Assembly: GCA_030847615.1 (NCBI GenBank)
Contig: JAUMIR010000001.1
Coordinates: 445,462,687 to 445,526,686, forward strand
Length of the DNA: 64,000 nt
Source: Gambelia wislizenii
Lineage: Eukaryota; Chordata; Lepidosauria; Squamata; Crotaphytidae
Direction of reading: 5' to 3'
Positions 51,293 to 63,009 of the stretch are shown in pieces. Positions within the stretch are counted from its first letter, which is position 1. Each line of letters begins with the position of its first letter. Below the pieces are notes generated by a model that ran no database searches, was not told the origin of the DNA, and saw only the letters and a list, made by a program, of their open reading frames with translations. Both the position numbers and the translations under genes were made by a program.

Positions 51293-54200
51293 CTGGAAAG
51301 AAAAGAAAACAATCAGATGGAGAGTAGTTCAGACTTCCAATACAAGCAAGTAGCCTATTTCTCATAGCCTATTTGGCACTCCTTGTGCCAGTAGGGATGC
51401 AACCTCACCTCTGAGAGCAGGGAGGAAGCAGCTTTGCCAAGTTTTTCTGGAAGATGGAGCTGGGTGTGAGGATGAATCCCTGAGGGGTGATTCTGGGATA
51501 AAGACTGTAAGAGAGAAAATGAACTATTTAGAAACAAGCTTGTCCTGTGGCAAAAAGTGCTCATGCTGAGTATAGTAGTCTGAGAACAACTTAAGTTTGC
51601 AATGCTAGCCACATATCTACTAGTAGACAACGTGGATGGGCCAATCCATATTTTACCAAAATTAATACTGGACAACAAAATAGTGCAGGTAGTTGTCACC
51701 TAGTTACCAGCACAGGTGTAATGCTTCACATATCAGTGAGTCTTTGAACCTGGCACCAGTTTTTTTGGATTCCTTGTCCTAGATTGCCCTTCAAGATGTC
51801 ACATAAGCTTCAAACTAGAATCAGTTGGAAGAGATCACGAGAAACATCCAGTCCAATCCTCTGCTGTGCAGGAACCGAAGCACTCCCAACGGATGGCCAG
51901 CCAACCTCTGTTTAAAAACCTCCAAAGAAGGAGACTCCACTACACCTGGAGGCAGCATGTTCCACAGCCGAACTACTCACCATTCCACTCAGTAACTCAT
52001 AGAGAAGTGCCCCAAAGCTCCACCAGTCACAGGCTTCTGTTAGCTCAGATATTCCACCCACTTCTGCAGAGAAAAGGAACAGGTGCTACAAAGCAGTTGT
52101 TGAAAACCAAGCACATCAGGAGCCTAGTCCATGTGTGTTGCTGTAACAGCCTAGGCAAAGGCTATAAACAATTGTTTTCACAGCAAGAGAGAGGAGTCTC
52201 TTGTCTTCCTCTCAAGGTGGGGGTTCAGGGAGCAGTGGGAGGGATAATAAGTGCTTCCCTTGTTCTAACTGGAGAAGGTAAAGGAAGAACAGGTGATCTC
52301 TTTCTTACCTGGAGCACAGTATAAATCTTCCAGTGCCTGACTGCAACACTGTGGCTCCACCTCGCTCCACTGGCCAAAGTATGTAAGACGGATGTGACCT
52401 ATAAACGCCCAGAACATCAAAAGAGGTTACACAAAGCTATGTACAGCAATAATAGAGGCACTGGTCACATTTCAGCTGCTTTTAACCTCGCCAACTAGAA
52501 AGGCTTTCAAGTCTTGCTCTACAAACAGTGTTGCTGTCACCGCAGGAAGAAAACAGCATCAAACAGGATAAATCTGAAGGTTATGGAAGTATCTCTCCCA
52601 TTCCAGTCCTTTAAAATTCAGCAAATTTCACACTTCCCCAGTCTCTGTTAGGTGCCTGTTATATTAAACAATAATAGAGGATGTCTATTCAGGAACAGGC
52701 CATAGGCCTTGCAAAAACCAGGAGCCCTTTAATGTTATACAGTTACAGCACTATGATTCCACTTTTAACTACCGGTAGTATGGCAGCACCCTATGGAATC
52801 CTGGGAGGGGGATTATAATTCTCACCAAGAGAGCTCTAGTTCCTCACCAAACTGAAAATCCCAGGATTCCATAGGCTGATGCCATGGCCATTACAGTGGA
52901 ATCATAGTGCTATAATTGTATAATGTGCAAGGGCCCCAGGCCAATGTGAAAGTCATGTTCCAAGTAACTTTAGCGATATTAAAATACTATTAACCTGATG
53001 AAACTATACAGATCAGGAAATTTTTCTCTTCTGCCATGGAGCTCAAAAACATGCCTAAGTCTACAGCTCTGCTGTCGTCCACCTATTTATCAAGAGATTC
53101 TTACCAGCATCATCTAGCAGCAGGTTTCGTGGGTTGAGATCCTGGCATAGGACCCCCTGTTGGTGGAGACCCTCCAGAGCCAAAATCAGTTCTGCTGCCC
53201 AAATTTGTACTTGATTCTCATTAACATCCCAGGCCATGAGGCCATGCTTTGGGGAAGTCTGATGGACTGTTGGCCCATATTGCTCTGGTGGCTTTTGGCT
53301 TTTGTGCAGTTTGCCATCAAGAACAGTCTTTTCTTGCTGAAGGTGCCCTTCTCTCTTGTGTGGCATCTCCAACTGACTCTCCTGGCTGCTGTGGCTCTGT
53401 AAAGGAGCTCGAGGACACTCCTGGTTCTGCCGTGGAAGAGATGCTGGGTGACATCCAAGCCTACAGAGTCTGTGACACTGAGTTTCTGTTTTTGGCCTAT
53501 TGCATCCTCTTGCTGCTTTCGGAATAGGCTGATTAAATCTCTCACCTGGTTGCATTGTTGGTTCCTGATGAGGATTGGCTTTCTCAGTTACGCTGCTGAT
53601 GCCATTGATTGTGGCAAGTGAGTCACATGACTGGAAAGCTACGCCCTGGTTGGCTGAGCGGCTTCGTCCCCGAGGTGCTGGTTTGAAATTATATTCTGTG
53701 GCAGCGGGCAAAGTATGTGTTGTGCTTAATTCCTTCCCCCCATGAACTCCCTGTGGATCAACAGGAGGTCCAATATGCCCCATGCGTTCAGTTGCTACTG
53801 TGGCATGGGCATGATTGGGTGACTGCTTCTGAGATGATGAATGGACAGCACTTCTCAACAGGCAGCGATTTGAACTAGTAGGGATCTGGCCAGCATTGTT
53901 CCGGGGGTGGACACTGCAGCTTTGCTGGAACCTAGAATCAGCTTCTTGAGATTTCCCTATGAGCCATTCCTTTCTGGTATGCTCCATAGTGAAGCTGAGT
54001 TTTGGGCTCCTCAAGGGACAGGAGCAGTCAGAGGCATCATGGTGCTGAAAACTAGGCTGCGAACGAAGATGGGACCAGAGGGTTCCTCCTGCAAGGGATA
54101 AACAGGGTGAGGGAAGAAAAATGGCTATCTGAAAGATTTCAACTGCAGGTCTCTAACTCTCTGACAACAATGGATTCAAACTACAGGAAAAGAGATTCCA

Positions 54201-57200
54201 CCAAAGCATTAGGAAGAACTTCCTGATGGTAAGCTGTTTGGCAGTGGAATGCACTGCCTCGGAGTGTGGTGGACTCTCCTTCTTTGGAGGTTTTTAAACA
54301 GAGTCTGGATGGCCGTATATCAGGAGTGCTTTGATTATGTATTTCTGCAGGGCAGGGGGATGGACTAGATGGTCTCTTCCAACTCTATGGGGTCGTTTAC
54401 ACGGGCAAATATTCCTCTAAATATACCGCTAAGATAGCTCATAGTTCCCACAGATCGCAGCACAGCATCGCCTAATTCAGAAGGGGGGAAGGTAAAACAC
54501 CCAAATATAGCGTGGCAGGGCATGTCGCTATTTTTGCAGGAATATTTGCAATGTAGTGCTTTATTGGCAGTGTAAACTAGCATTCCACTAAGGGTTAAAG
54601 CACAGCTGCATTGTGATTGGTTGATGATGCAGGGGTGGGCTTAAAAGAGGGGCAGGGAGAAGGCAAAGACAGTAGCCATTAGAGAAGAAACTTGCAAAAA
54701 TCCTGTCCGCTATTTTGCGAGCCAGTTTAAAAAAAAAAAAAAAGGATTCCCAACTTCTTTCATTCCTGGAGCATTCCTTCTCATCCTCTGCTGTTTTGAA
54801 AGTATGTAAAGCTCGTTCTTCACTTTTATCCTGTGCACGGGGGAGGGAAAGAAACCATTTCACAAAGGGCTGTAGCAAGATGAACTGCTATTTTCCCTCT
54901 CTCTCTCTCTCTGCTTGGGGGAAGGAGGGAGGGGGAAATAGAGAGACAGAGAGAGAGAGAGCAGCTGGAAAACCTTGCGATCCACAGCATGGTCTTTTAG
55001 CAGAGAGATTATTCTCCCTCTGCTTTATGGAGTGAGTTCATTTACAGGCAGATTTACAGAGCCACACCCCCCACACTTATTCAAGTCTGAACTGCAAAGC
55101 GACATAATTAGAAAAAAAACCTGACTGGCACAGCTGCGGAAAATAATTAAACCGCAAGTTGCCGCAATAAATCTGCTGTTGATTCTGCCTATGATTCTGT
55201 TAATTATGGCTCTTCCCCTATCATCCTTGTAGCTACAGTTGACACATAGGGCAATTACAGGGTGTGTTAATGAAGTTGGGAAAGATGACAGGAAGAATAC
55301 AAATTGAGTGTGTTTAGCTTGGAGAACAGAAGACTGAGAGGTGACATGATAGCCTCTTTAAATATCTGAAATGATGTGTAGAAAGTGGAGCAAGCTTGTT
55401 TTGGGCTTCTCCAGAGGCTAAGACATGAACAAATGGTTTCAAATGGGAAGAAAGGAGATTCCACCTAAAGAACTTCCTGACTGTAAGGGCTGTTTGACAG
55501 GGGAATACACTGCCTTGGAGGAAGATGGACTCCAGAGTCAGATGGCCACCTCCAAGGAGTGCTTTAGCTGAATATGCTACATGGCAAGGGGGTGGAACTA
55601 GATGGGCCTTGGGATCCCTTCAGATCCTATGAATCAGATTATTTGCTTTTCTAGTAAACTGAAAGAATTGGAAAGTCAGGATAAGAAGCTTTCAAAATAT
55701 CCAGTAAAATACAAAACAAAAACTTCCTCCCAGCCTAAGTAGAATTATTAAAATCATATGCTTTCCTTGCATGAAGAAAAAGCATAATCCATTTTTAAAA
55801 AACTATTGTATCTGCAGTTATTCTAGTAAGAAGCATCTCCAACCTGATGCCCTCAGTGAGTTATGTCTCCCATCATCCACAGCCAGTAGGGCCATTGGGG
55901 GAAGTTTTAAATTCTAAAGCCCTTGTGGTCCATTAAGGCAACTACAATTGCAATAGTTCTTCAGACAGGAAGCATCAAAAGCAGGGATGGTGAATCTTCA
56001 TTCCTCTAGATATTGCTGAATTACTATTCCAATCATCCCTCACCACTGAAAAGGTTGACTAGAGTTGAAGGGAACTTGAGATCAATCACAGGTTCCCCAG
56101 CCATGTTGAAAAGTCACAAGATAACCACCTGTCTAATGCCTTCAGGTTAAGAAGAAACTGATTTATGAACAAAAATATAAACAATGAACCACAATAGTCT
56201 GAGAGACAAGTTGTTAAAAGGGATGTCTATATCACTGGTTCCCAGCCTTTGGTCCTCCATATGTTTTGAACTTCCAGAAGCCTCAGTCAGTGCAGCCAAT
56301 GGTCAGGGATTTGTTGAGAACCATTGATCTATACTGCAAAACAAAGCACCAGTTCTCAAGCTCTTCAGTCAAGGATCTTAATTGTATTACTGGTTCTGAT
56401 GTTATAATCCTATACCTTGCAGAGTTACTTTGGGGGTAGGTATGAGGAACTATATGCATCAGAATAGTGTTTCATATGTTTTACGTATCTTTTTGACTTG
56501 CATATTTTATTATTTTTCATCTAGCTCTGTCCTAGCCACATTAAGGTTGGAGCATCACAATGTAGTATCAGAATTTGCCTACAGGGAGCCAGACATCTGT
56601 TGAGAGACAGCAAGTGCTCTGTCTCCAGCTACTATAACACAATCTGCCTTTTGCATAAGCAGGTAAAAAGATCCTGCCCCACATGGACCACTAATCCCCA
56701 CAGTTCCCTAAAGGGGAATTGAGTTTGTTCTTATTGTTGTGTGCCTCAAATTATGACAACATTACAAAATGAGAGACCACCAAGAGATCCTGCCATTAAA
56801 AGCTCTGCTCAGCTCTTGCAACGTCAGGGCCATGGATTCCTTGATGAAGTCAATCCATCTGTAATGTGGTCTTCTTGTTCTCCTACTAACTGCCATTTTA
56901 CTGAGCTTTAATGTCTTTCCCAGAGTCATGTGGAATCATGATACATCCAACATGCAATACCTTCCATTTATTCCTTTTGGCTTCTAGGGAGAGTTCAGGT
57001 TTCATTTGTTCTCAGGTCCACTTATTTATTTATTTATGCAAATATTTTTATTAGTGAGATATAAAAAATAAATAACATAAAATATAATAATATAAACCCT
57101 TATACCCCCCACCCATTTGTCTGTACTGATGTTGCTTACAGTATTTACACTCTTCATGCGCCTCACAACAAACAGATCTTCAACTTTAACCCTCCTTTTC

Positions 57201-60200
57201 TTAAACTCAATACAGCTAACTCCCCTCTTAACAACTTCACATAATTCATACCTTCAAATAATTTCCTAACCCATTACCTTTAACAAAGCTAGTTAACTTG
57301 CTTAACACCACTAAGTTCATCAATGTATCAATCCATTCTGTGGAGCATGAAATTGTCTTTTTCCCAATATTTCGCACAGATTATTCTTGGCTCTCAGATC
57401 CATTAATTGTCTTTTTGGCAGTCCATGGTATCCAAAGAACTCTACTCAATCACCACATTTCAAATAAGTTTATTTTTTAGTAGTTTACAAATCAGTTCTC
57501 CTCTTATGTGGAAATGCTCTTAGGCAGCTGTCTTCTGATAGGGGGCTGATTTGATGGAAATAGCATGTCCACTGTGGGAGGGAGCTTCTTGGAGCCCCAG
57601 TCAGAACTGGGAGAAGTTGTTTTTGTTTTTTAGACAGCAACTCCCTGAATCCCTCAGCCAACACGGCCACTAGTAGTTGTAGGTTTCCCCAGTTCTGCTG
57701 CCAATTCACTAGCAGAAAGAACTACCTGCACATTTTTTCACAATTTTTACCACTCTTGGCAGTTTTTCACCATCTGTAAGTGTTGTAGTGGTTTGAGTGT
57801 TGGACAAGGACTCTGGGAGACCATGATTTGAATTCCCACTCAGTAGTGAAGATCTACTTCCTCTCAGCCTAAGACAAAGGCAATGACAAACCTCCTCTGA
57901 ATAAATCTTAGAAAGACAACCCTCCCACAGGGTTGCCATAAGTCAGGGTCAATTCGAAGGCACATAATGGAAACCCACTAGCAAGTCACTCTCTCTCTCA
58001 GCCGCAGAGGAAGGCGAAGACAAAATCCCTCTGAACAAATCTTGCCAGGAAAACCTCATGATAGATTTGCCTTATGGTCGCGGTAAGTTGAAAACAACTT
58101 GAAAGCACACACCAACAACAGCAACAACAGCAACGATGACAACAAGAGGGGAAGAACATTTTGGGGGCTTGGACTACAGAACCCCAGTCCCCTCTGACCC
58201 TGACAAAAGGAGGAAAAACCCAGTCTTGGTGTTGCTAGAGTGATTTCCTCTCCCATCCCATGGCAAAAGGAGGGGAAATTACTTAAACATTAAACGAAAA
58301 ACTGTTTTATTTCCTGGAACTCCGCTTCCCTCCTTCTGCTTGTTCGAAGTCATCAATGTTCCTACAGAATGATTAATGAGAGGGTGCTCAAGAGATCATG
58401 CCTGCCCTTTTGTTTCACCTGTTTCTCTATTGATCCGTGTACTTAATCTGTTTTGCTTCCTGCCTGTCTGCAGAGGTCATTCCTCTCTTCTTCCAAAAGT
58501 TAGTCCTTTTGTCTCCCTTTGTCTGGAAGGGTTCGTCTGTCCGTCCTTGTGGCTCCTGCCTCAGAGGTGGTTTACATCCACACATGAGAGCTAGTTTTAG
58601 GGTAATCTAGGTAATCTTCTTTTGTCTATCTCCTTTTCTATCCCAAGATGTATTTCCTGAAACAATAAATGTAAGTTTTCCTTTTTTTAACTTTACAAGA
58701 ACACCCTGAGTATTCATCTCCTGTTTTCTACCACAAGCTCATATTGCACTAGCAATGCTGAACTCTGCTTGATATAAATACCAAATATTCCCACACTGCT
58801 CTGTCAGTTGTGAGTTGGCAGAGCTTAGGAAGCAGCAGCTTCTCTGCCATGATTCCGCCCTACCCTCAAAAGGATTGCTGGGTAAGCTGATTCTTTTATC
58901 TTCTTTTGAAGCATTGGTTTTTGGCCAGTACCAGAGACTACCCTTAAAATCTCAGCAGGTTATCTGCGTCAGACACAAGTAGTGCTGTTCAGACATACGC
59001 CTGTACATCATCTCTTTTCCCTTGCTTGCTCTCACAGCCAAACTTAATCCACCTGTGCTGCCATATTGTATTTTCCATGGTCTTTCCAAACCCAGTGTGT
59101 TGGACATCATCACTTATCTTTCATCTCCAGCATACAAAACAATACTAGGTAGCTCTGAACCTTGCCAGCTTTGCATAAAGGAGACCCATACATCTGGCAC
59201 CACTCACCTTTTACATGCTCCAAGTGAAGGAAGATGGAGTCCTCACTTACAGAGTAGCGCAACAATTCAGCCATGAAAGGAATTCCATGTGGAATGATGG
59301 TCTGTCTTCTATGGGTCTCCATGTGGGACTTGGGGAGGCTCTGGAAGCGAACACAGATACGTTGATTCGCTGTCTGGACATACCTGTGCCAGAAAAGCCT
59401 CATGGATTGTTCCAGTGGGGCAAGAGCCAGACTATCATTAAGCAGACTTAGGTGGCCACCTCATAACTGCAGGGACTGCTGCCTCGACATCTGTCTCTTC
59501 TATGTGCAGTTTCTCCTCCTTGCTCTCTGACTGCCCGCCCACAGTTCAATGTGTGGGGTAACTGCGACTTGTCTATCAGCAAGTCCCAGCAGCTGTGATT
59601 TGTCTTAACAGTTTTATGGCCCCCATAAACTTCACATGCCTGTAGTCAAGATGGCAGTCAAGGACTGGTGTTTTTAAATCTACCACCAACCAACTTTAAA
59701 AAAAAAAACAAAAAAAAAACACCACTATTTCTATGCTGCACACAAGTGATATTTCACATTTCCAGAAAGAGAGAGAGAAATAACACAAATCCCCCATTTT
59801 ATCACCTTAGTGATCACTCGATAAGGTGAAAACCCAACATGGCGGCAGCGGGCACTTGCCCTGTGACCCAGCCCCACTCCCTGAACTCGTCCTGCCAATC
59901 AGGTTTGTGCTTCCTCTCATTTGGGCAAGCAAATCAGATCAATTTGCTTGTCCTAACAAGCAGAAATGCGCACCCTCGCATTGTTTTTTTTAAAGTTGGG
60001 AAAAGCTGCAAAGACTTTACTGGCGAGGTTTTTGCTGGTTTGGGGCTCCCTCCTTCACAATATGGTGAAATCAGCTGGAATGCCATTAAGACAGGTAGGA
60101 TTCTCCTCACATTCTGTAAGGAGTTTCACCGTTTGGACAAACTGTGAGTGCAGAGAATGGAGCCCATTTTCTTTCTGCCTTCACCCCCAGCATTCCCATC

Positions 60201-62883
60201 AGACTGGAAGTAACATCATGTTTCATTTTCACATTTCCCCCCATTATTGGGGGGAGGAGAAAAGGCAACCTAACTCATTTGGGGCTATTTGCCAGTATTT
60301 TTGGCCTTTTGGGGACAAAAAAATGCCCGAAATGTTTTTAAAAACTGGGAGGGGTGTGGAGTTTGGGAAAAATGTACTTTCCCCATTCCTATTCCATATA
60401 AAGAAGCACAATCTGCATATCTTTACACAAAGCCAGAAGGACTCATTTTTTCCCTATTGTTTGAAAAAGCAGGGAAATGGGATGAGGAGGAGGGGAGAGG
60501 AAACAAGCAGATGTGAAGCTTCAGAAAGGGGAGGCCAACAGTTGTGCTTCTCTTCCCACCTCAGGGGACAGAGTTGTTGCTGGGACGAACCCATACTTCT
60601 TCCCTGCTGCCTGACCTGCTATAGGACACAATGGAAGACTATTTCCAGAGCACCTATTCCACACAGCACATACAATTCCCCCATAGCCTTTCCAATTGGT
60701 TCTCAATTCAAAAAGGATATGGGCAAATTAGAGCGTGTCCAAAGAAGGGCGACTAAATTGGTGAAAGGTCTGGAAACCATGCCTTATGAGGAGAGACTTA
60801 GGGAGCTGGGTATGTTTAGCCTGGAAAAAAGACGGTTAAGAGGCGATCTGATAGCCCTGTTTAAGTATCTGAAGGGGTGTCACGTTGAGGATGGAGCAGG
60901 CTTGTTTTCTGCTGCTCCAGAGACTGGAACACGGAGCAATGGATGCAAGCTCCAGGAACAGAGATTCCACCTCAACATTAAGAGGAACTTTTTGACAGAG
61001 CTGTTCGGCAGTGGAACACACTCCCTCGGAGCGTGGTGGGGTCTCCTTCCTTGGAGGTCTTTAAACAGAGGCTGGATGGCCATCTGTCGGAGATGCTTTG
61101 ATCAAGATTTCCTGCGTGGCAGGGGGTTGGACTGGATGGCCCTCGTGGTCTCTTCTAACTCTGCAATTCTATGATTCTAAAGGAAAGGAGCAATTTCTCC
61201 TTCTCACTGCATTCCTGGGTTTCTGAAAAGCTTATCTGGTGGGTTGGAAACCTTCCAGGACAACATGAGAGATTAACACAGGTGGCTCTGGGCAGAATCA
61301 GTGAAGAACGCCTTTCCAGAAGTAAGCAGTCTTTGTTGGATCCCAATGTCTTCCACAGAATTTGTTGTCATCAGATGTAAAGATGCCCCATCAGCTTGGA
61401 TGGCTTTAAAAGAAGATTAAGTATGAATGGCATTGTAGGCCTCTGACTACCAGTTGCTGGAGTTCATGTACAGTAGGTTTTGTGGCTGCTGTGGGCTTCT
61501 CATACACATCTGATATGAGTTGTAGTCCAACAATTGGTTCTGTGCTAGCACCACAATGTGAATAACCAATGGAAAGGAAGATAAAGGAAGTCACATACCT
61601 TCAGTATAAAGGTTCCTCCTGTGGCTGGGTCTTGCACAATTTGTACCTGTAAGAAATACAAAAAGATCAGCAGAGTTTGAAAACCTTCTCTTTTTGGATA
61701 ACTGCTCCCAGAATTCCCCAGACATCTGGGGCGGGGGTGGAGAATCTCTGGGAACTGTCCTCCAAAAAACAATTTTGCTTCATTTAAATAGTTGCCCCAT
61801 GCCAGTATCCTGAGATCATCTTGGAGAAGGCCCTGTTCTTGAAGAAGAAAAAAAAACCCTTCACCATCATGTCTAGAAGTTTTTAAAAAAATCAATCTAC
61901 TGGCATCAATGGGAAGTCTTCTGCTGCCTAGGGTTGGTTCATTCTGATCACAATGGGGGTGTGATGGGAAAGACTTTGCCCCTGCTCATGTCTTGCATTC
62001 GCCATTAGAATTAACACACCCAACTTTGTATGTCTCTAATTATTTCACAAAAAACCAAGATACATACCTGTTTTCATGCATAGCTGCAAGGTATGCTATG
62101 TAATAAAATAGCAAAGGGAATTTCTAGTAATGTGTTCCTAACTTGTGACATTAAGAATGCAAAGACAGGATAACAGGCCTTTTGGGTGGTAGCACCATGC
62201 CTGTGGAATATTTGCTCTACATCCGCATGCTCACCCTCTGGATATAAATTTTAGGAACCAGGCAAACAAGTTTTATTTGCCAAGTCCAGATCACACTTCT
62301 AAAGTAGTGTACTATGGGATTTATCCTTGTAACTACCTTGTAGCCTTTCCCTTTTCACACCTGCTATTTGCATATGAAAGCAAGCATCCATTTCAATTGG
62401 AACTTTTTACAGTGCAAATTGCAGGTGTGGGGAGTGAATTTAGGAAGCCAGAGTAAGACCCCAGCAGAAGGCATAGGGTTTAAGGCCGCATACCTTATCT
62501 TACCAGTATGGGTTCTTGCTCAGGATTGAATTCCTGGAAACAATTAAAAAGCACTGATGCAGCTGCATGTTCCATATTAAAGTACAGTTTGGGCCTAAAC
62601 TCTCATCATACACATTAAATTGAGATGAGGGTCTAGCCTAGAAAGCAGATGCCATAATAAATAACTTAGCTTTGGAGGTTCCCCACGATTCTTCATTGCT
62701 GTTGTTACAACCATGTAACATGGCTACTCTTCTGGAACATTCTCAATGTCGCCCCAAGCGAGATACCTCAGGTGCAAACAATTAAGTTACCTTATCAATT
62801 ATCCCCACAACTTTACAGCGTCTCAGGTTCTCAACTGGTGTGCTAAGTGTCCTGATTGGACGGAAGCGAAGGCTGCTGTAACC
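51179..62883 (-). CDS. RPS6KL1: RPS6KL1, ribosomal protein S6 kinase-like 1 (partial, predicted pseudokinase)
   Basis: Eight exons in phase give 546 codons plus TAA: 62883-62791, 61646-61599, 59340-59208, 54088-53105, 52398-52309, 52063-51981, 51504-51409 and 51292-51179. The N-terminal MIT-domain exons lie beyond 64000. The protein is a kinase-like relative of RPS6KC1. It keeps the ATP-site lysine (TFILK), the catalytic-loop Asp and Asn (CQDLNPRN), the APE motif and the DWWSFG block. DFG is replaced by YFG, and HRD by CQD, so catalysis is doubtful; human also has CRD and YFG as I recall. One huge exon (984 nt) carries a long, poorly conserved insert between the kinase lobes. No substrate is established from sequence. 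Confidence 0.93.
51409..51504 (-). CDS. RPS6KL1: RPS6KL1 exon g
   Basis: Thirty-two codons: [32 protein letters not shown]. Acceptor CTTACAG, donor GAG|GTGAGG, phase 0 both ends. Confidence 0.95.
51815..51977 (-). mobile_element. CR1 fragment beside RPS6KL1 exon f
   Basis: On the minus strand it reads GTTCGGCTGTGGAACATGCT, then GGAGTCTCCTTCTTTGGAGG and TTTTTAAACAGAGGTTGGCT. It is clearly a CR1 3' part and starts about six bases inside the intron. Confidence 0.8.
51981..52063 (-). CDS. RPS6KL1: RPS6KL1 exon f
   Basis: An 83-nt exon: [28 protein letters not shown], completing the APE motif. Donor ATG|GTGAGT at 51980 is followed almost at once by CR1-derived sequence. Confidence 0.95.
52309..52398 (-). 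CDS. RPS6KL1: RPS6KL1 exon e (YFG motif)
   Basis: A 90-nt exon: [29 protein letters not shown]. The metal-binding DFG aspartate is replaced by tyrosine. Acceptor CTATAG, donor CCAG|GTAAGA. Confidence 0.95.
52737..52936. mobile_element. hAT-like MITE in RPS6KL1 intron
   Basis: Ends ACAGTTACAGCACTATGATT and AATCATAGTGCTATAATTGT are inverted. The interior has the CCCAGGATTCCATAGG family signature. It lies between exons d and e. Confidence 0.65.
53105..54088 (-). CDS. RPS6KL1: RPS6KL1 exon d (large insert and catalytic loop)
   Basis: A 984-nt exon: it starts [14 protein letters not shown], runs through a long low-conservation, Ser/Pro/Gln-rich insert, and ends with [33 protein letters not shown]. 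The catalytic-loop motif is CQDLNPRN. The insert is longer than in human. Stop-free reading and conserved ends support it. Confidence 0.94.
54175..54395 (+). mobile_element. CR1-type LINE 3' fragment
   Basis: GAGATTCCACCAAAGCATTA, GTTTGGCAGTGGAATGCACT, CTCCTTCTTTGGAGGTTTTT and GGACTAGATGGTCTCTTCCA. It is antisense to RPS6KL1 and lies about 90 bp upstream of exon d. Confidence 0.8.
54890..54962. repeat. CT and GA simple repeats
   Basis: CTCTCTCTCTCTCTCTGC at 54897-54914 and GAGAGAGAGAGAGAGC near 54948-54962 in an RPS6KL1 intron. The surrounding 54400-55260 shows no gene. Confidence 0.8.
55290..55640 (+). mobile_element. CR1-type LINE 3' fragment
   Basis: GTGTGTTTAGCTTGGAGAAC, GACTGAGAGGTGACATGATA, GCTGTTTGACAGGGGAATAC and a degenerate tail ATCCTATGAATCA. 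It is more diverged than the 40112 copy and has internal deletions. Confidence 0.75.
57772..57970 (+). mobile_element. tRNA-derived SINE
   Basis: GTGTTGTAGTGGTTTGAGTG (A-box-like) and GATTTGAATTCCCACTC (B-box-like) form a tRNA-type head. The body has CCTCCTCTGAATAAATCTTA and GGTTGCCATAAGTCAGGGTC. It is the same family as 63015 (minus) and 23890 (minus). Confidence 0.7.
57980..58115 (+). mobile_element. Second, headless SINE copy in tandem
   Basis: CCGCAGAGGAAGGCGAAGAC, ATCCCTCTGAACAAATCTTG, AAAACAACTTGAAAGCACAC and a CAACAACAGCAACAACAGC tail. It directly follows the copy at 57772, in the same direction. Confidence 0.65.
59208..59340 (-). CDS. RPS6KL1: RPS6KL1 exon c
   Basis: A 133-nt exon: [45 protein letters not shown]. 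It covers the helix C and hinge-side strands. Donor AAAG|GTGAGT leaves phase 1. Confidence 0.95.
60700..61182 (+). mobile_element. CR1-type LINE 3' end
   Basis: It encodes [49 protein letters not shown] and [10 protein letters not shown] small deletion shifts the frame after FLT. The 3' end has ATTCTATGATTCT. It is antisense to RPS6KL1, close to the 40112 copy in sequence and so probably a recent subfamily. Confidence 0.85.
61599..61646 (-). CDS. RPS6KL1: RPS6KL1 exon b (ATP-site lysine)
   Basis: Sixteen codons: [16 protein letters not shown], phase 0 at both ends. The last lysine corresponds to the VAIK lysine of active kinases. Acceptor CTTACAG, donor AAG|GTATGT. Confidence 0.95.
62791..62883 (-). 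CDS. RPS6KL1: RPS6KL1 exon a (N-lobe start)
   Basis: Thirty-one codons: [31 protein letters not shown]. Acceptor TTGGCAG, donor AAG|GTAACT. Matches the human segment ending VVGVIEK. This is the most upstream exon that can be recognised in the window. Confidence 0.93.
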
Positions 62884-63009
62884 CTGCCAATCAATAAGAA
62901 TTGAGAAACATCTTAATTTGAGAAACTACAAAAAATGGTGTGTCAGGGAGTGAGGGAGACAGTGGCAACATTCAAGGTCTATTTACACACATACACACCC
63001 TAGAGGCCA

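Larger units (their letters stand above)
55640..59200. other. RPS6KL1 intron between exons c and d, remaining part
   Basis: No coding feature was recognised. It holds an old dispersed repeat (about 56740-57450, related to 28400-28760 and split by an ATTT-rich stretch near 57020-57090), and SINE copies at 57772-58115. Confidence 0.5.

Noticed and set aside
59966..61174. A 402-codon plus-strand open frame
   Set aside because: Only its last third is meaningful: the 3' end of a CR1 LINE. The upstream part is unremarkable intron sequence that happens to lack stops, so it is not a gene.
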